A stretch of 64,000 nt of DNA from ZC4RG25 sp023428365 (GCA_050283925.1 JBNOAI010000006.1:290654-354653), one strand, 5' to 3'. Shown: positions 26,567 through 35,874, counted from the stretch's first letter. The notes: generated from the sequence alone by a model not told the origin. Translations and numbers: made by a program.

Positions 26567-27627
26567 CAACGCTCAAGGCTCGTATCGAGGCGCTGAAAGC
26601 TGCCGCGGCCGATCGCATCCTGATCATCGACGGTGCCATGGGTACGATGATCCAGCGTCACAAGCTGGGCGAGCAGGATTATCGCGGCAAGCGGTTCGCC
26701 GATCACAGCAAGGATGTGAAGGGCAACAACGACCTGCTGGTGCTGACGCAGCCGAAGATCATTTACGGCATCCACGACGCGTATCTCGCGGCCGGTGCTG
26801 ACATCATCGAGACCAATACCTTCAATGCGCAGCGCATCTCGATGGCCGACTACGAGATGGAGGATCTGTCGTACGAGATCAATTTCGAGGCGGCGAAGAT
26901 CGCGCGCGCGGCGGCGGATGCCTGGACCAAAAAGACGCCGGATAAACCGCGCTTCGTGGCGGGCGCCGTCGGGCCGACGAACCGTACGGCATCGATTTCA
27001 CCGGATGTCGGCAATCCCGGCTATCGCAATGTCACGTTCGATGAGCTTCACGCCGCTTATTCCGAGCAGGTGCGCGCCCTCATCAAAGGCGGCTCGGATA
27101 TCATTCTGATCGAGACGATCTTCGATACGCTGAACGCCAAGGCGGCAGGTTTCGCGACGCTCGACGTGTTTGACGAACTGGGTGTCACGCTGCCGGTCAT
27201 GATTTCCGGCACGATCACCGATCGCTCCGGCCGAACGCTGTCAGGCCAGACGCCGGAGGCCTTCTGGTATTCGATGCGGCACCTGAAGCCGTTCGCGATC
27301 GGACTTAATTGCGCGCTCGGTGCCGAGGCCATGCGCCCGTTCCTGGCCGAACTCGCCAACATCGCCGATACGCTGATCTCCGCATATCCGAATGCTGGCT
27401 TACCGAACGCCATGGGCGAATATGACGAGACACCTCATGAGATGGCCTGCCAGATCGGGCCATGGGCGGCCGACGGGCTGTTGAACATTGTCGGTGGCTG
27501 CTGCGGCTCGACGCCGGAACACATCGCGCACGTGCGCCAGCACGTCGAGAAGCATCCGCCGCGCCGCGTGCCGAAGATCACCACGCGGATGAGGCTGTCG
27601 GGACTCGAACCCTTCGTGCATGGGTGA
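26563..27627 (+). CDS. metH: methionine synthase, homocysteine-binding part (split MetH)
   Basis: A 354-residue protein that matches only the N-terminal homocysteine S-methyltransferase module of cobalamin-dependent MetH. It starts near IIDGAMGTMIQRHKLGE, has ETNTFNAQRISMADY, and carries the zinc-binding cysteines in GLNCALG and GGCCGSTPEH. It ends with a normal stop rather than continuing into the folate domain. The other modules are encoded by the gene at 28363-31050, so the enzyme probably works as two chains. The start overlaps metF by four bases. Confidence 0.93.
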   Translation: MTTLKARIEALKAAAADRILIIDGAMGTMIQRHKLGEQDYRGKRFADHSKDVKGNNDLLVLTQPKIIYGIHDAYLAAGADIIETNTFNAQRISMADYEMEDLSYEINFEAAKIARAAADAWTKKTPDKPRFVAGAVGPTNRTASISPDVGNPGYRNVTFDELHAAYSEQVRALIKGGSDIILIETIFDTLNAKAAGFATLDVFDELGVTLPVMISGTITDRSGRTLSGQTPEAFWYSMRHLKPFAIGLNCALGAEAMRPFLAELANIADTLISAYPNAGLPNAMGEYDETPHEMACQIGPWAADGLLNIVGGCCGSTPEHIAHVRQHVEKHPPRRVPKITTRMRLSGLEPFVHG

Positions 27628-28324
27628 CGCGATGACAGCGATGAAGTTCGAGGATCAGCAAGTCCCCAACCTCGATGATTATGCGAGGCTGGCCGAGCAG
27701 TTCATTCCTGGTCGGCTGGCCATCTTCGCTATCGTGGAATCCGCGCTTCTCGAACTCCTTCCGCAAAATGCCGCCAAAATCCTGATTGTCGGCGCCGGTG
27801 GAGGCGAGGAAATCCTGCGCCTTGGCCAGAACAATCCGCACTGGTCGTTCGTCGGCGTCGATACGCATCAGCCCATGGTCGATGTCGCACGGCGGCGTCT
27901 CGCCGAAAGTCCGGTTGGTGCGCGCAGCCGCGTGGAAACGACGACCATCGAAGCTCTTGAAGACAATGGTTTCGACGCTGCAACGTGCATCCTCACCGCG
28001 CACTTTGTTCCGGACGATGGTGCGAAACTGGCGTTTTTCAAAGCCATTCGCGGCAGATTGAAGCCGAACGCGCCTTTTGCAATCTTCGACGGTGTCGGTG
28101 TGGTGGGTGAAGCTCGAACCGAGCTCCTTCGCCGGATCTGGAAGCGGCACGCGATGCGCAATGGCGTCGCGGAAGAGGTTGCCAAAAGCAACGCCGAGAA
28201 CTTCAAAAACGTCGCGGTGGTGTCGGAAGAGCGCGAAGAGGACCTGCTAACGAGTGCAGGGTTCCAGCGTCTGACGCCGATTTTTCGCGGATTGGCTATC
28301 AAGGGTTGGCTTGCTTTCGCGTGA
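27620..28324 (+). CDS. class I SAM-dependent methyltransferase between the metH halves
   Basis: A 234-residue methyltransferase-fold protein. The SAM-binding glycine motif is ILIVGAGGGEEIL, followed by the acidic VGVDTHQPM and a motif IV-like ATCILTAHFV. ATG at 27620 overlaps the first metH gene by eight bases; ATG at 27632 is an alternative just after it. Its position inside a split metH operon suggests a link to methyl metabolism, either a SAM-consuming reaction or sensing, but no substrate can be named. A GTG at 28321 in the downstream gene overlaps its stop. Confidence 0.8.
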   Translation: MGDAMTAMKFEDQQVPNLDDYARLAEQFIPGRLAIFAIVESALLELLPQNAAKILIVGAGGGEEILRLGQNNPHWSFVGVDTHQPMVDVARRRLAESPVGARSRVETTTIEALEDNGFDAATCILTAHFVPDDGAKLAFFKAIRGRLKPNAPFAIFDGVGVVGEARTELLRRIWKRHAMRNGVAEEVAKSNAENFKNVAVVSEEREEDLLTSAGFQRLTPIFRGLAIKGWLAFA

Positions 28325-28362
28325 AGGCTGCTTACCGCTCATTCAACACGGAATTCGATTTG

Positions 28363-31050
28363 ATGACGTCCTCCGCAGCGCAATCTTTCATCAATGTTGG
28401 CGAACGCACCAACGTTACCGGCTCGGCCAAGTTCCGCAAACTGATCGAGGCGAACGATTATCAGGCCGCGGTGTCGGTCGCGCTGAGTCAGGTCGAGAAC
28501 GGCGCGCAGGTCATCGACGTCAACATGGACGAGGGTCTTCTCGATAGCGAGAAGGCGATGACGACGTTCCTCAACATGATCGCGACGGAGCCCGCGATTG
28601 CGCGCGTACCGGTGATGATCGACTCGTCGAAGTGGACGGTGATCGAGGCCGGACTCAAGTGCGTGCAGGGCAAGAGCATCGTCAACTCGATCAGCCTGAA
28701 GGAAGGCGAGGAACCGTTCCTGGAGCATGCGCGCAAGGTGTTGCGTTACGGCGCGGCTGTCGTCGTGATGGCGTTCGACGAGGAAGGTCAGGCCGACACC
28801 ATCGAGCGCAAGGTGTCGATCTGCGAGCGGGCCTACAAGCTACTGACAGAAAAGGTTGGCTTCCCGCCCGAGGACATCATCTTCGATCCGAACATCTTCG
28901 CGGTTGCGACCGGCATCGAGGAGCATAACGGTTACGGTGTCGCCTTCATCGAGGCCACCCGGCAGATCCGCGAGAAGATGCCGCTGACGCATATCTCCGG
29001 CGGCGTCTCAAACCTGTCCTTCGCATTCCGCGGCAATGAGCCGGTGCGCGAGGCGATGCACTCCGTGTTCCTGTATCACGCCATTCAGGCTGGCATGGAC
29101 ATGGGCATCGTCAACGCGGGGCAGCTCGCGGTCTATGACGACATCCCCGCCGATCTGCGCGAGCTGTGCGAGGACGTGGTTCTCAATCGCCGCCCGGACG
29201 CGACGGACCGGCTGCTGGAAGCGGCGCCACGTTTCAAGGGCGACGGCGCCAAGAAGGTCGTGCAGGATCTGTCGTGGCGTGAGGCGCCGGTGCAGGAGCG
29301 GCTGACGCACGCGCTCGTGCACGGCATCACGGAATACATCGAAGCCGACACCGAGGAAGCGCGCCAGGAAGCGTCGAAGCCGTTGGACGTGATCGAAGGT
29401 CCGCTGATGGCCGGCATGAACGTGGTCGGCGACCTGTTCGGTGCGGGCAAGATGTTCCTGCCGCAGGTGGTGAAGTCGGCGCGCGTCATGAAGCAGGCTG
29501 TCGCCTATCTGCAGCCGTTCCTCGAGGAAGAGAAGAAGAAGTCGGGGATCGATGCGCGTCCGGCCGCGGGCAAGGTCGTGATGGCGACCGTCAAGGGAGA
29601 CGTGCACGACATCGGAAAGAACATCGTCGGCGTTGTTCTCCAGTGCAACAACTACGAGGTGATCGATCTCGGTGTGATGGTGCCTGCCGCGAAGATCCTC
29701 GCGGCAGCAAAAGAGCAGAACGCCGATATCATTGGTCTATCCGGCCTGATCACGCCATCGCTCGACGAGATGTGTTTCGTGGCGGCCGAGATGGAGCGCG
29801 AAGGCTTCGAGGTGCCGTTGCTGATCGGCGGAGCAACGACCAGTCGCGTGCATACGGCGGTCAAGATCAGCCCGAATTACAAGCGTGGCTCTGCGATCTA
29901 CGTTACCGATGCCAGCCGCGCGGTCGGTGTGGTGTCGCGCCTACTGTCGGAGACGGAGCGCGACGGCTTCATCGACGGCACCCGCGAGGAATACATCAAA
30001 GTCCGCGAGGGCCATCTTCGCAACGAGGCGCGCAAGCAGCGCATCACGCTTGCCGCAGCACGAGCCAACCGCTTCGCCATCGACTGGAGCCAGTACACGC
30101 CGCCGCGGCCGAGCTTCCTGGGGACGCGCAAGTTCGAAAATTACGATCTCAGAACGCTGGTTCCGTACATCGATTGGACGCCGTTCTTCTCGACCTGGGA
30201 GCTGGCAGGGCAATTCCCGGCGATCCTGAAGGACAACAAGGTCGGTGCCGAAGCGCAGAAGCTCTATGCGGACGCAACGGCGCTGTTAGAGCGCATGGTC
30301 GCGGAGAAGTGGCTGTCCGCGAACGCGGTCATCGGCTTTTGGCCAGCCAATGCGGTTGGCGACGACATCGAGCTGTTCACGGATGACAGCCGCAAGGATC
30401 GGCTGACGATGCTCCATACACTGCGCCAGCAGATCGCGCGTGATCCGTCGCGCAATCGGGCACACATGGCGTTGGCCGACTTCGTGGCGCCGAAGGAAAC
30501 CGGGTTGGCCGATTACGTCGGTGGTTTCGCGGTCACGTCAGGCTTGGGTGAGGAAGAGGCCATCGAGAAGCACACCAAGCCGCACGACGATTACACGCGC
30601 ATCATGATCAAGGCGCTGGCCGATCGTCTGGCCGAAGCGTTTGCCGAGCATATGCACCAGCGGGTCCGCAAGGAGCTGTGGGGGTACGTGCCGAATGAGG
30701 CACTCGATAATGCCGCGCTGATTGCCGAGAAGTATCAGGGCATCCGTCCGGCTCCGGGCTATCCGGCGCAGCCCGATCATACGGAGAAGGCTACTCTGTT
30801 CAACCTGCTCGATGCGACGAACGCGGCCGGCATCGAGCTTACCGAAAGCTATGCCATGTGGCCGGGTTCATCGGTTTCCGGCCTCTACTTCTCGCACCCC
30901 GAAAGTCATTATTTCGGCGTCGGAAAAGTCGAGCGCGATCAGGTCGAGGACTACGCTGCGCGCAAGGGCTGGCCGGTAGCAGAGGCAGAACGCTGGCTCG
31001 CACCTGTGCTCAACTACCTTCCCAGTGTCGCGGAAGACGAGGCTGCGTGA
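28363..31050 (+). CDS. metH: methionine synthase, folate/cobalamin/activation part (split MetH)
   Basis: An 895-residue protein containing the remaining MetH modules. The pterin-binding domain comes first (INVGERTNVTGSAKFRKLI; VIDVNMDEGLLD; MIDSSKWTVIEAGLKCVQGK). The cap and B12-binding domain have the cobalamin His motif GDVHDIGKNIVGVVL near residues 410-424 and the SGLITPSLDEM loop. The C-terminal SAM-dependent reactivation domain has ESYAMWPGSSVSGLYFSHPE. ATG at 28363 begins close to the conserved start; a GTG at 28321 overlapping the preceding stop is also possible. With the 26563 gene it reconstitutes the full enzyme. Confidence 0.94.
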   Translation: MTSSAAQSFINVGERTNVTGSAKFRKLIEANDYQAAVSVALSQVENGAQVIDVNMDEGLLDSEKAMTTFLNMIATEPAIARVPVMIDSSKWTVIEAGLKCVQGKSIVNSISLKEGEEPFLEHARKVLRYGAAVVVMAFDEEGQADTIERKVSICERAYKLLTEKVGFPPEDIIFDPNIFAVATGIEEHNGYGVAFIEATRQIREKMPLTHISGGVSNLSFAFRGNEPVREAMHSVFLYHAIQAGMDMGIVNAGQLAVYDDIPADLRELCEDVVLNRRPDATDRLLEAAPRFKGDGAKKVVQDLSWREAPVQERLTHALVHGITEYIEADTEEARQEASKPLDVIEGPLMAGMNVVGDLFGAGKMFLPQVVKSARVMKQAVAYLQPFLEEEKKKSGIDARPAAGKVVMATVKGDVHDIGKNIVGVVLQCNNYEVIDLGVMVPAAKILAAAKEQNADIIGLSGLITPSLDEMCFVAAEMEREGFEVPLLIGGATTSRVHTAVKISPNYKRGSAIYVTDASRAVGVVSRLLSETERDGFIDGTREEYIKVREGHLRNEARKQRITLAAARANRFAIDWSQYTPPRPSFLGTRKFENYDLRTLVPYIDWTPFFSTWELAGQFPAILKDNKVGAEAQKLYADATALLERMVAEKWLSANAVIGFWPANAVGDDIELFTDDSRKDRLTMLHTLRQQIARDPSRNRAHMALADFVAPKETGLADYVGGFAVTSGLGEEEAIEKHTKPHDDYTRIMIKALADRLAEAFAEHMHQRVRKELWGYVPNEALDNAALIAEKYQGIRPAPGYPAQPDHTEKATLFNLLDATNAAGIELTESYAMWPGSSVSGLYFSHPESHYFGVGKVERDQVEDYAARKGWPVAEAERWLAPVLNYLPSVAEDEAA

Positions 31051-31135
31051 TAAGGCTCTGACTCGCCGGGCGGGGCGGCGAATCGGGGGAGCGCGCCCGA
31101 CCGGCATGATGCAACAGGCCGTAAAGGGGGTTCTC

Positions 31136-31471
31136 ATGCTCGGTCGGCTGATTTTGATTCTGCTGCAGCTCGCCATCGGTTGGTTCTTGACGCCAATGGT
31201 GCTGCGCTATGTGCCCGTTGGCGGCGATGCAGCATTCTTTCTGCAAGGCGTTGCCGCAGCCATCATCATCTGGCTGGTGGGCGTGATTGGAGCTCAGGTT
31301 CTGAAGGACGTTGGTACGCCGTCGGGCGCGACGTTGGCCTGGGCGCTGATCGGCGGTCTGGCAGGCGCTGCGATCGTCGTCTTCAAGGTCAACACGATGA
31401 TCCCGATCAGCGCGCCGCCGCTGCTGTGGCCGCTTGGCCTGGCCGTGCTGGGATATGCGCTTAAGAAGTAG
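31136..31471 (+). CDS. small membrane protein at the end of the met operon
   Basis: A 111-residue, very hydrophobic protein with probably four membrane segments (LILILLQLAIGWFL; FFLQGVAAAIIIWLVGVIGA; LAWALIGGLAGAAIVV; LLWPLGLAVLGYAL). ATG at 31136 has AAAGGGGG five bases upstream; longer frame starts lack such a site. It is 85 bases after metH and before a strong terminator, so it is likely the last gene of the operon. No family recognised. Confidence 0.68.
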   Translation: MLGRLILILLQLAIGWFLTPMVLRYVPVGGDAAFFLQGVAAAIIIWLVGVIGAQVLKDVGTPSGATLAWALIGGLAGAAIVVFKVNTMIPISAPPLLWPLGLAVLGYALKK

Positions 31472-31497
31472 AGCGGACATTCCGCTGCAGGACTCAG

Positions 31498-31525
31498 AAA
31501 AGGCGCGGATCGCTCCGCGCCTTTT
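31498..31525 (+). terminator. Rho-independent terminator of the methionine operon
   Basis: AAAAGGCGCGGA (31498-31509) pairs perfectly with TCCGCGCCTTTT (31514-31525) around a TCGC loop. The T run is part of the stem, so it could work on both strands. Confidence 0.85.
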
Positions 31526-31602
31526 CCGTTTCAACTCATGCAATCACTGGATCGAAGGATGTCCCACGCGTTACTGACCCGTTCGGGGTCCGGTGGCTCC
31601 TG

Positions 31603-31686
31603 TCAGATCATGCCGAACACAATCGCAGCGACGAATCCGAATGACATGATCGCGGCAAGCACGTTCAGCCTCGTCCTCAGTTCCAT
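31603..31686 (-). CDS. 27-residue single-span membrane peptide
   Basis: A very short gene on the minus strand starting with ATG at 31684-31686. It is preceded by a near-perfect ribosome binding site, AAAGGAGG at 31692-31699, five bases away. The peptide begins MELRTRLNVLAA and continues as one hydrophobic helix ending FVAAIVFGMI, positive residues first, as expected for a tail-out inner-membrane peptide. Codon-level content and the ribosome site make chance unlikely, and tiny membrane proteins like this are often missed. Function unknown. Confidence 0.65.
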   Translation of the reverse strand: MELRTRLNVLAAIMSFGFVAAIVFGMI

Positions 31687-32141
31687 CGGTGCCTCCTTTG
31701 CCGGTCTTCCAGCGGTTGGCCTCAGCGGTTTGATGAACCGCGCGTGAACGTGAATCTAAGTGCGGCGCCCTGACAAAGACAAGAGCAAAGATGCGTTGCA
31801 ATGCAATAATTTGCAGAATGCTTGCGGTTTAGGCAGGTGATATTCTCTGTTTTGGCTCCGTTGCCACAGTGATGCGCGACAATCACTTCGTTTTATTGAA
31901 GTAAAATAGGGATCGTTGCTGCAAGTAAACTTAATTATGTACGAGTTGTAACGTGATGTGACCGAGATGATGACAAGATCAGTGATGATAACTGAAGGTC
32001 GTGCATAACAGTCCGCTAGGGATAGGCCTGTATTTCCGTGCGGCATTCTGGCAACAAGGCATGGATGTGTCGTTCTAGCGGCAACTTGGGGAGTTGCGGC
32101 TCTCATCGCCGAAGTGATTCGCGGAAATCGGAGGAATGTTG
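31687..32141. other. long AT-richer intergenic region
   Basis: About 450 bases between the 27-residue gene and the AcuI-like gene, visibly less GC-rich than the genes around it. It holds a GCGGTT/AACCGC hairpin (31725-31741) and TTGCA-A-TGCAA (31796-31806) upstream of the small gene, and an ACTTC/GAAGT dyad near 31890. No protein gene was supported. It likely carries the promoters of both flanking divergent genes. Confidence 0.45.
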
Positions 32142-33125
32142 ATGCAATTCAAAGCTCTGATGTTGACGCGCGGCCCTGATGGCCAGCGCAGCGATTGGCA
32201 GGATCTGACCGAATCCGACCTGATGCCGGGGGACGTGCTGGTTCGCGTGGAATACTCCACGATTAACTATAAGGACGGTCTGGCCATCACGGGAAAGGTG
32301 CCCGTGGTGCGGCATTGGCCGATGATTCCGGGGATCGACTTCGCAGGCACGGTGGAGCGGTCAGACAATCCGGCGTTCAAGCCAGGCGACGCGGTCATCT
32401 TGAATGGCTGGGGCGTGGGCGAGACGCACTACGGTGGCTATGCTGGCTACGCGCGTGTCAATGCGGATTGGCTGATTAACCGCCCCGAGAACATCAGCGC
32501 AGCCAGATCCATGGCGATCGGAACGGCTGGCTATACGGCGATGCTTGCTGTGATGGCTCTGGAAGATCATGGCGTTACACCTGCAAGTGGACCAGTGCTG
32601 GTGACTGGGGCAGCGGGTGGCGTAGGCAGCGTCGCGGTCGCAATCCTGTCCAAGCTTGGTCACACTGTGATCGCCTCGACTGGGCGCCGCGAGGAAGACG
32701 GCTTCCTGAAGGAGCTTGGTGCTGCGGAGATCATCGATCGTGCAGGTTTATCCGGCTCCGCCAAGCCGCTGGGACGGGAGCGTTGGGCAGGTGCCATCGA
32801 CGTGGCCGGTAGTCATACGCTGGCGAATGCGATCAGCATGACGCGTTATGGCGGAACCGTAGCGGCGTGCGGTCTCGCGCAAGGCATGGATCTGCCATCC
32901 AGCGTTGCTCCGTTCATTCTGCGTGGCGTGACGTTGGCCGGTATCGACAGCGTGATGTGTCCGAAGCCGCGCCGCATCGCGGCTTGGCAGCGCCTCGCAA
33001 GGGATCTGGACATGTCGAAGCTCGATGCGCTGACTGAAATGCGCCCCCTGACGGATGTGGTCGGGCTGGCGCCGGATATCCTCGCGGGTAAAGTCCGCGG
33101 CCGTGTCGTGCTCAAAGCCAGCTAG
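32142..33125 (+). CDS. acuI: zinc-independent quinone-type oxidoreductase, AcuI/YhdH family
   Basis: A 327-residue medium-chain dehydrogenase of the AcuI branch, which reduces acryloyl-CoA to propionyl-CoA with NADPH. Recognisable are MQFKALMLTR at the start, YSTINYKDGLAITGK, MIPGIDFAGTVE, LNGWGVGETHYGGYAGYARV and the NADPH motif GAAGGVGSVAVAILSKLG; no zinc ligands are present. ATG at 32142 is seven bases after GGAGG, whereas ATG at 32136 abuts it. It is followed after 16 bases by an alpha/beta hydrolase gene. Confidence 0.87.
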   Translation: MQFKALMLTRGPDGQRSDWQDLTESDLMPGDVLVRVEYSTINYKDGLAITGKVPVVRHWPMIPGIDFAGTVERSDNPAFKPGDAVILNGWGVGETHYGGYAGYARVNADWLINRPENISAARSMAIGTAGYTAMLAVMALEDHGVTPASGPVLVTGAAGGVGSVAVAILSKLGHTVIASTGRREEDGFLKELGAAEIIDRAGLSGSAKPLGRERWAGAIDVAGSHTLANAISMTRYGGTVAACGLAQGMDLPSSVAPFILRGVTLAGIDSVMCPKPRRIAAWQRLARDLDMSKLDALTEMRPLTDVVGLAPDILAGKVRGRVVLKAS

Positions 33126-33141
33126 GAGCGAGGCAATAGCG

Positions 33142-34026
33142 ATGCAGGTCGACTGGTCAGAGACACGCGTTGAGACCGGAGAACTCAGCATCAACTATGT
33201 GCGCGCGGGGACCGGTCCGACCGTTATCTTTCTGCACGGTTGGCCGGAGTTCAATCGCACGTGGCTGCACAATTTGCCGGTGCTGGCTGACCACTTCGAT
33301 GTGATCGCGCCGGATTTGCGTGGGTTTGGACGGACGCATGCGAAGGTGCCTCGTTTGCCAACCGGAACGCCGCCGCAGTTGCTGGCTCGCGATTTGAAAG
33401 ACTTCGCCGATGCGCTGGGCCTGGAGCGGTTTGCGATCGTCTCTCACGATGTCGGATCGTTCGTCGCGCAGACGTTCGCGCAAGCCTATCCAGAGCGGGT
33501 TCGGGCGTTGTTCTTCTTCAACTGCGCCTATCCGGGTATCGGACAGCGCTGGGGAGAAGCGCAGAATTTCCCTGAACTTTGGTACCAGCAGTTTCACCAG
33601 AAGGATTTCGCGGCCGCTCTCGTCGGATCAAGTCGCGAGGCGGCGCGCATCTATTTCAAGTACTTCCTCACGCACTGGGTGCATCAGAAAGAGGCCTTCA
33701 CGCCGTATCTGGAGGAGTGGGTCGATAACTTTCTGCTGCCGGGAAATCTGCAAGGTGGCTTCGACTGGTATGTCGGTGTCAGCCGGTTCCGCGCGCGGAT
33801 CATGAAGGAAGGCGCCATTCCGGTGCCGCGTATTGATCAGCCGACATACATCCTCTGGGGCCGTCACGATCCGGTTCTGCAATACGCCTGGAGCGACCGG
33901 CTCGCGGAGTACTTCGGTGACTTCCAATTGGAATGTGCGGGAGACGCCGGACACTTCGTGCATTTCGAGTGTCCGGATCTGGCCAACCGCAGGATGCTGG
34001 AGTTTCTTTCGAAGACGCTCGATTAG
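33142..34026 (+). CDS. alpha/beta hydrolase (epoxide-hydrolase-like)
   Basis: A 294-residue alpha/beta hydrolase. The oxyanion motif is HGWPEFNRTW near residue 33, typical of epoxide hydrolases and haloalkane dehalogenases (HGxP). The nucleophile elbow reads SHDVGS at about residue 100, with Asp as probable nucleophile rather than Ser. The late acid and His region is YILWGRHDPVL and AGHFVHFECPD. It is probably co-transcribed with the reductase upstream. The last codons overlap those of the convergent enoyl-CoA hydratase gene by four bases. Confidence 0.83.
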   Translation: MQVDWSETRVETGELSINYVRAGTGPTVIFLHGWPEFNRTWLHNLPVLADHFDVIAPDLRGFGRTHAKVPRLPTGTPPQLLARDLKDFADALGLERFAIVSHDVGSFVAQTFAQAYPERVRALFFFNCAYPGIGQRWGEAQNFPELWYQQFHQKDFAAALVGSSREAARIYFKYFLTHWVHQKEAFTPYLEEWVDNFLLPGNLQGGFDWYVGVSRFRARIMKEGAIPVPRIDQPTYILWGRHDPVLQYAWSDRLAEYFGDFQLECAGDAGHFVHFECPDLANRRMLEFLSKTLD

Positions 34027-34826
34027 CGGCCCTTGAACTGCGGCTTGCGCTTTTCCATGAACGCGCGCCGCCCCTCGACATAGTCGTCGCTGGCGTAACA
34101 GTCGGTGACAAGCTGATCGAGCGGGCCGAGATCAGGGTTCTCGGGGTGGTCGACGAATTCCTCGATGGCGCGTTTGGCCGCCAGCACGGATAGCGGCGCA
34201 TTGTTGGCGATCTCGTCGGCTAGCGCCGTTGCCGCCTCAATGAGTTCGGACGCTGGGTATACCCGGTTGACCAGCCCCATGTTCAAAGCTTCCGCGGCTG
34301 TGAAGCGGCGACCGGTGAACAGCATTTCGCGGGCGTGGGCGGGGCTGAGCACGCCGAGCACCGGCCGGATCCACCGCGGATTGTATCCGATGCCAAGCTT
34401 GGCCGCTGGGACTGAGAAGAGGGCACCTTCGGAGGCGATGCGGAGATCGCAGCATATCGCTACTTCCAGGCCGCCACCCATGCAGTAGCCCTGGATCGCC
34501 GCGATGGTCGGCTTGGCTGCGCGGCTGAGGGCATTGAATGCCCGGGTGTTGAGTTCATCATAGAAGGACGATTGGTCGGCAGTTCGGTTCTTTTCGAACT
34601 CAGAGATGTCTGCGCCGGCTGAAAACGCCTTGTTTCCAGCGCCTGTCAGGACGATGACACGCACTTCTGGGTCCTGCTCGGCATCAGCAATCAGACGCGG
34701 CAGCGCCGCCCACATATCCGCTGTATAGGCATTCATGCGTGGCTGGTTGTCGGCGACCAGCCAGCGGACGCCGCGCCGGGTTTCAACACGCAGCTGCGGT
34801 GCGGTAGAATTCGAACGATCCGACAT
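34023..34826 (-). CDS. enoyl-CoA hydratase/isomerase family protein
   Basis: A 267-residue crotonase-fold protein. The CoA-binding and oxyanion-hole segments are visible as KAFSAGADISEF near residue 65 and GYCMGGGLEVA near 112. The C-terminal helical part (AAKRAIEEFV; RRAFMEKRKPQFKGR) matches typical hydratases. It would act on an unsaturated acyl-CoA in fatty-acid or amino-acid breakdown, but the substrate cannot be assigned; catalytic Glu positions vary among paralogues. Confidence 0.86.
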   Translation of the reverse strand: MSDRSNSTAPQLRVETRRGVRWLVADNQPRMNAYTADMWAALPRLIADAEQDPEVRVIVLTGAGNKAFSAGADISEFEKNRTADQSSFYDELNTRAFNALSRAAKPTIAAIQGYCMGGGLEVAICCDLRIASEGALFSVPAAKLGIGYNPRWIRPVLGVLSPAHAREMLFTGRRFTAAEALNMGLVNRVYPASELIEAATALADEIANNAPLSVLAAKRAIEEFVDHPENPDLGPLDQLVTDCYASDDYVEGRRAFMEKRKPQFKGR

Positions 34827-34955
34827 GTAGGGCCTTGCCTCCGGGCAACCTGATCCTCACGTCTTCTAACTATGATGACGCCGAACGTGCAATTGATCCG
34901 CGATTAGGGTTGTGCCGCTTCTCCGCTACGAGAGTTGATCCAATCGGGGCCCGCG

Positions 34956-34979
34956 AGCGTTGACTTGACTGACAACGCT
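34956..34979. promoter_or_regulatory. 7-bp inverted repeat upstream of cysE
   Basis: AGCGTTG (34956-34962) and CAACGCT (34973-34979) are perfect inverted copies separated by ten bases, about 55 bases before the cysE start. A TTGACT at 34960-34965 could be the -35 element, so a factor bound here might compete with polymerase. Confidence 0.35.
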
Positions 34980-35034
34980 GGTTACGGCTGGGGCCAAATT
35001 CGCTGCGGGACGCCCTGCGTCGAAGGAGTTCGAG

Positions 35035-35874
35035 ATGGCAATGACATCGCAGTTTGCCAGTCAGGGCCGGATCGCACAGGTCGATCCGATCTGGGCTGAA
35101 GTGCGCCGCGAAGCCGAGGAGGCGATCCGCGCCGAGCCGGCGCTGGGCGGTTTCATCTTCGCGACAGTCCTCAGCCACGACCGTCTGGAGGATGCCGTGT
35201 GTCATCGGCTGGCACAGCGCCTCAACCATGCCGACGTGGATGCCGGCCTGATCGGTCATATGTTCCAGGATGTTCTGGGCCGGCGGAGTGAGCTTGGCCA
35301 GACGTTCCGCGCCGACCTGGCCGCCGTGTTCGACCGCGATCCCGCCTGCAGCCGCTATATCGAGCCGCTGCTCTACTTCAAGGGCTTCCACGCCCTCGTC
35401 ACGCATCGCTTTGCGCATGAGCTTTGGAGAGCTGGCCGCAAGGACTTTGCTCTGTACCTGCAAAGCCAGGCCTCGCGGATCTTCTCGGTGGATATCCATC
35501 CTGCCGCGCGCATCGGCACGGGTATCATGTTCGATCACGGCACTGGCATCGTCATTGGTGAGACGGCATCGATCGGCGATAACACGTCGCTTCTGCATGG
35601 TGTCACGCTTGGCGGTAGCGGCAAGGACGTCGGCGACCGGCATCCCAAGATCGGCGCCAATGTCATGATCGGTGCCGGAGCAAAGGTGCTCGGCAATATC
35701 ACGGTCGGGAACTGCTCACGGGTTGCTGCGGGCAGCGTTGTGCTCAAGGACGTTCCCGATAATACGACAGTCGCAGGTGTGCCGGCGAAGGTGGTCGGCC
35801 CGGCAGGTTGCCCCGAACCGGCTCGCACCATGGACCAGCGTCTCCATCCGGATGACTGCGGCTGCGGAGGCTGA
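35035..35874 (+). CDS. cysE: serine O-acetyltransferase
   Basis: A 279-residue enzyme forming O-acetylserine from serine and acetyl-CoA, the committed step of cysteine synthesis. An N-terminal helical domain (PIWAEVRREAEEAIR) precedes a left-handed beta-helix with hexapeptide repeats. The catalytic DHGTGIVIGETASIGD and HGVTLGGSGK are intact. The C-terminus ends in CGCGG. AAGGAG lies six bases upstream of the ATG. The next two genes follow closely on the same strand. Confidence 0.95.
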   Translation: MAMTSQFASQGRIAQVDPIWAEVRREAEEAIRAEPALGGFIFATVLSHDRLEDAVCHRLAQRLNHADVDAGLIGHMFQDVLGRRSELGQTFRADLAAVFDRDPACSRYIEPLLYFKGFHALVTHRFAHELWRAGRKDFALYLQSQASRIFSVDIHPAARIGTGIMFDHGTGIVIGETASIGDNTSLLHGVTLGGSGKDVGDRHPKIGANVMIGAGAKVLGNITVGNCSRVAAGSVVLKDVPDNTTVAGVPAKVVGPAGCPEPARTMDQRLHPDDCGCGG

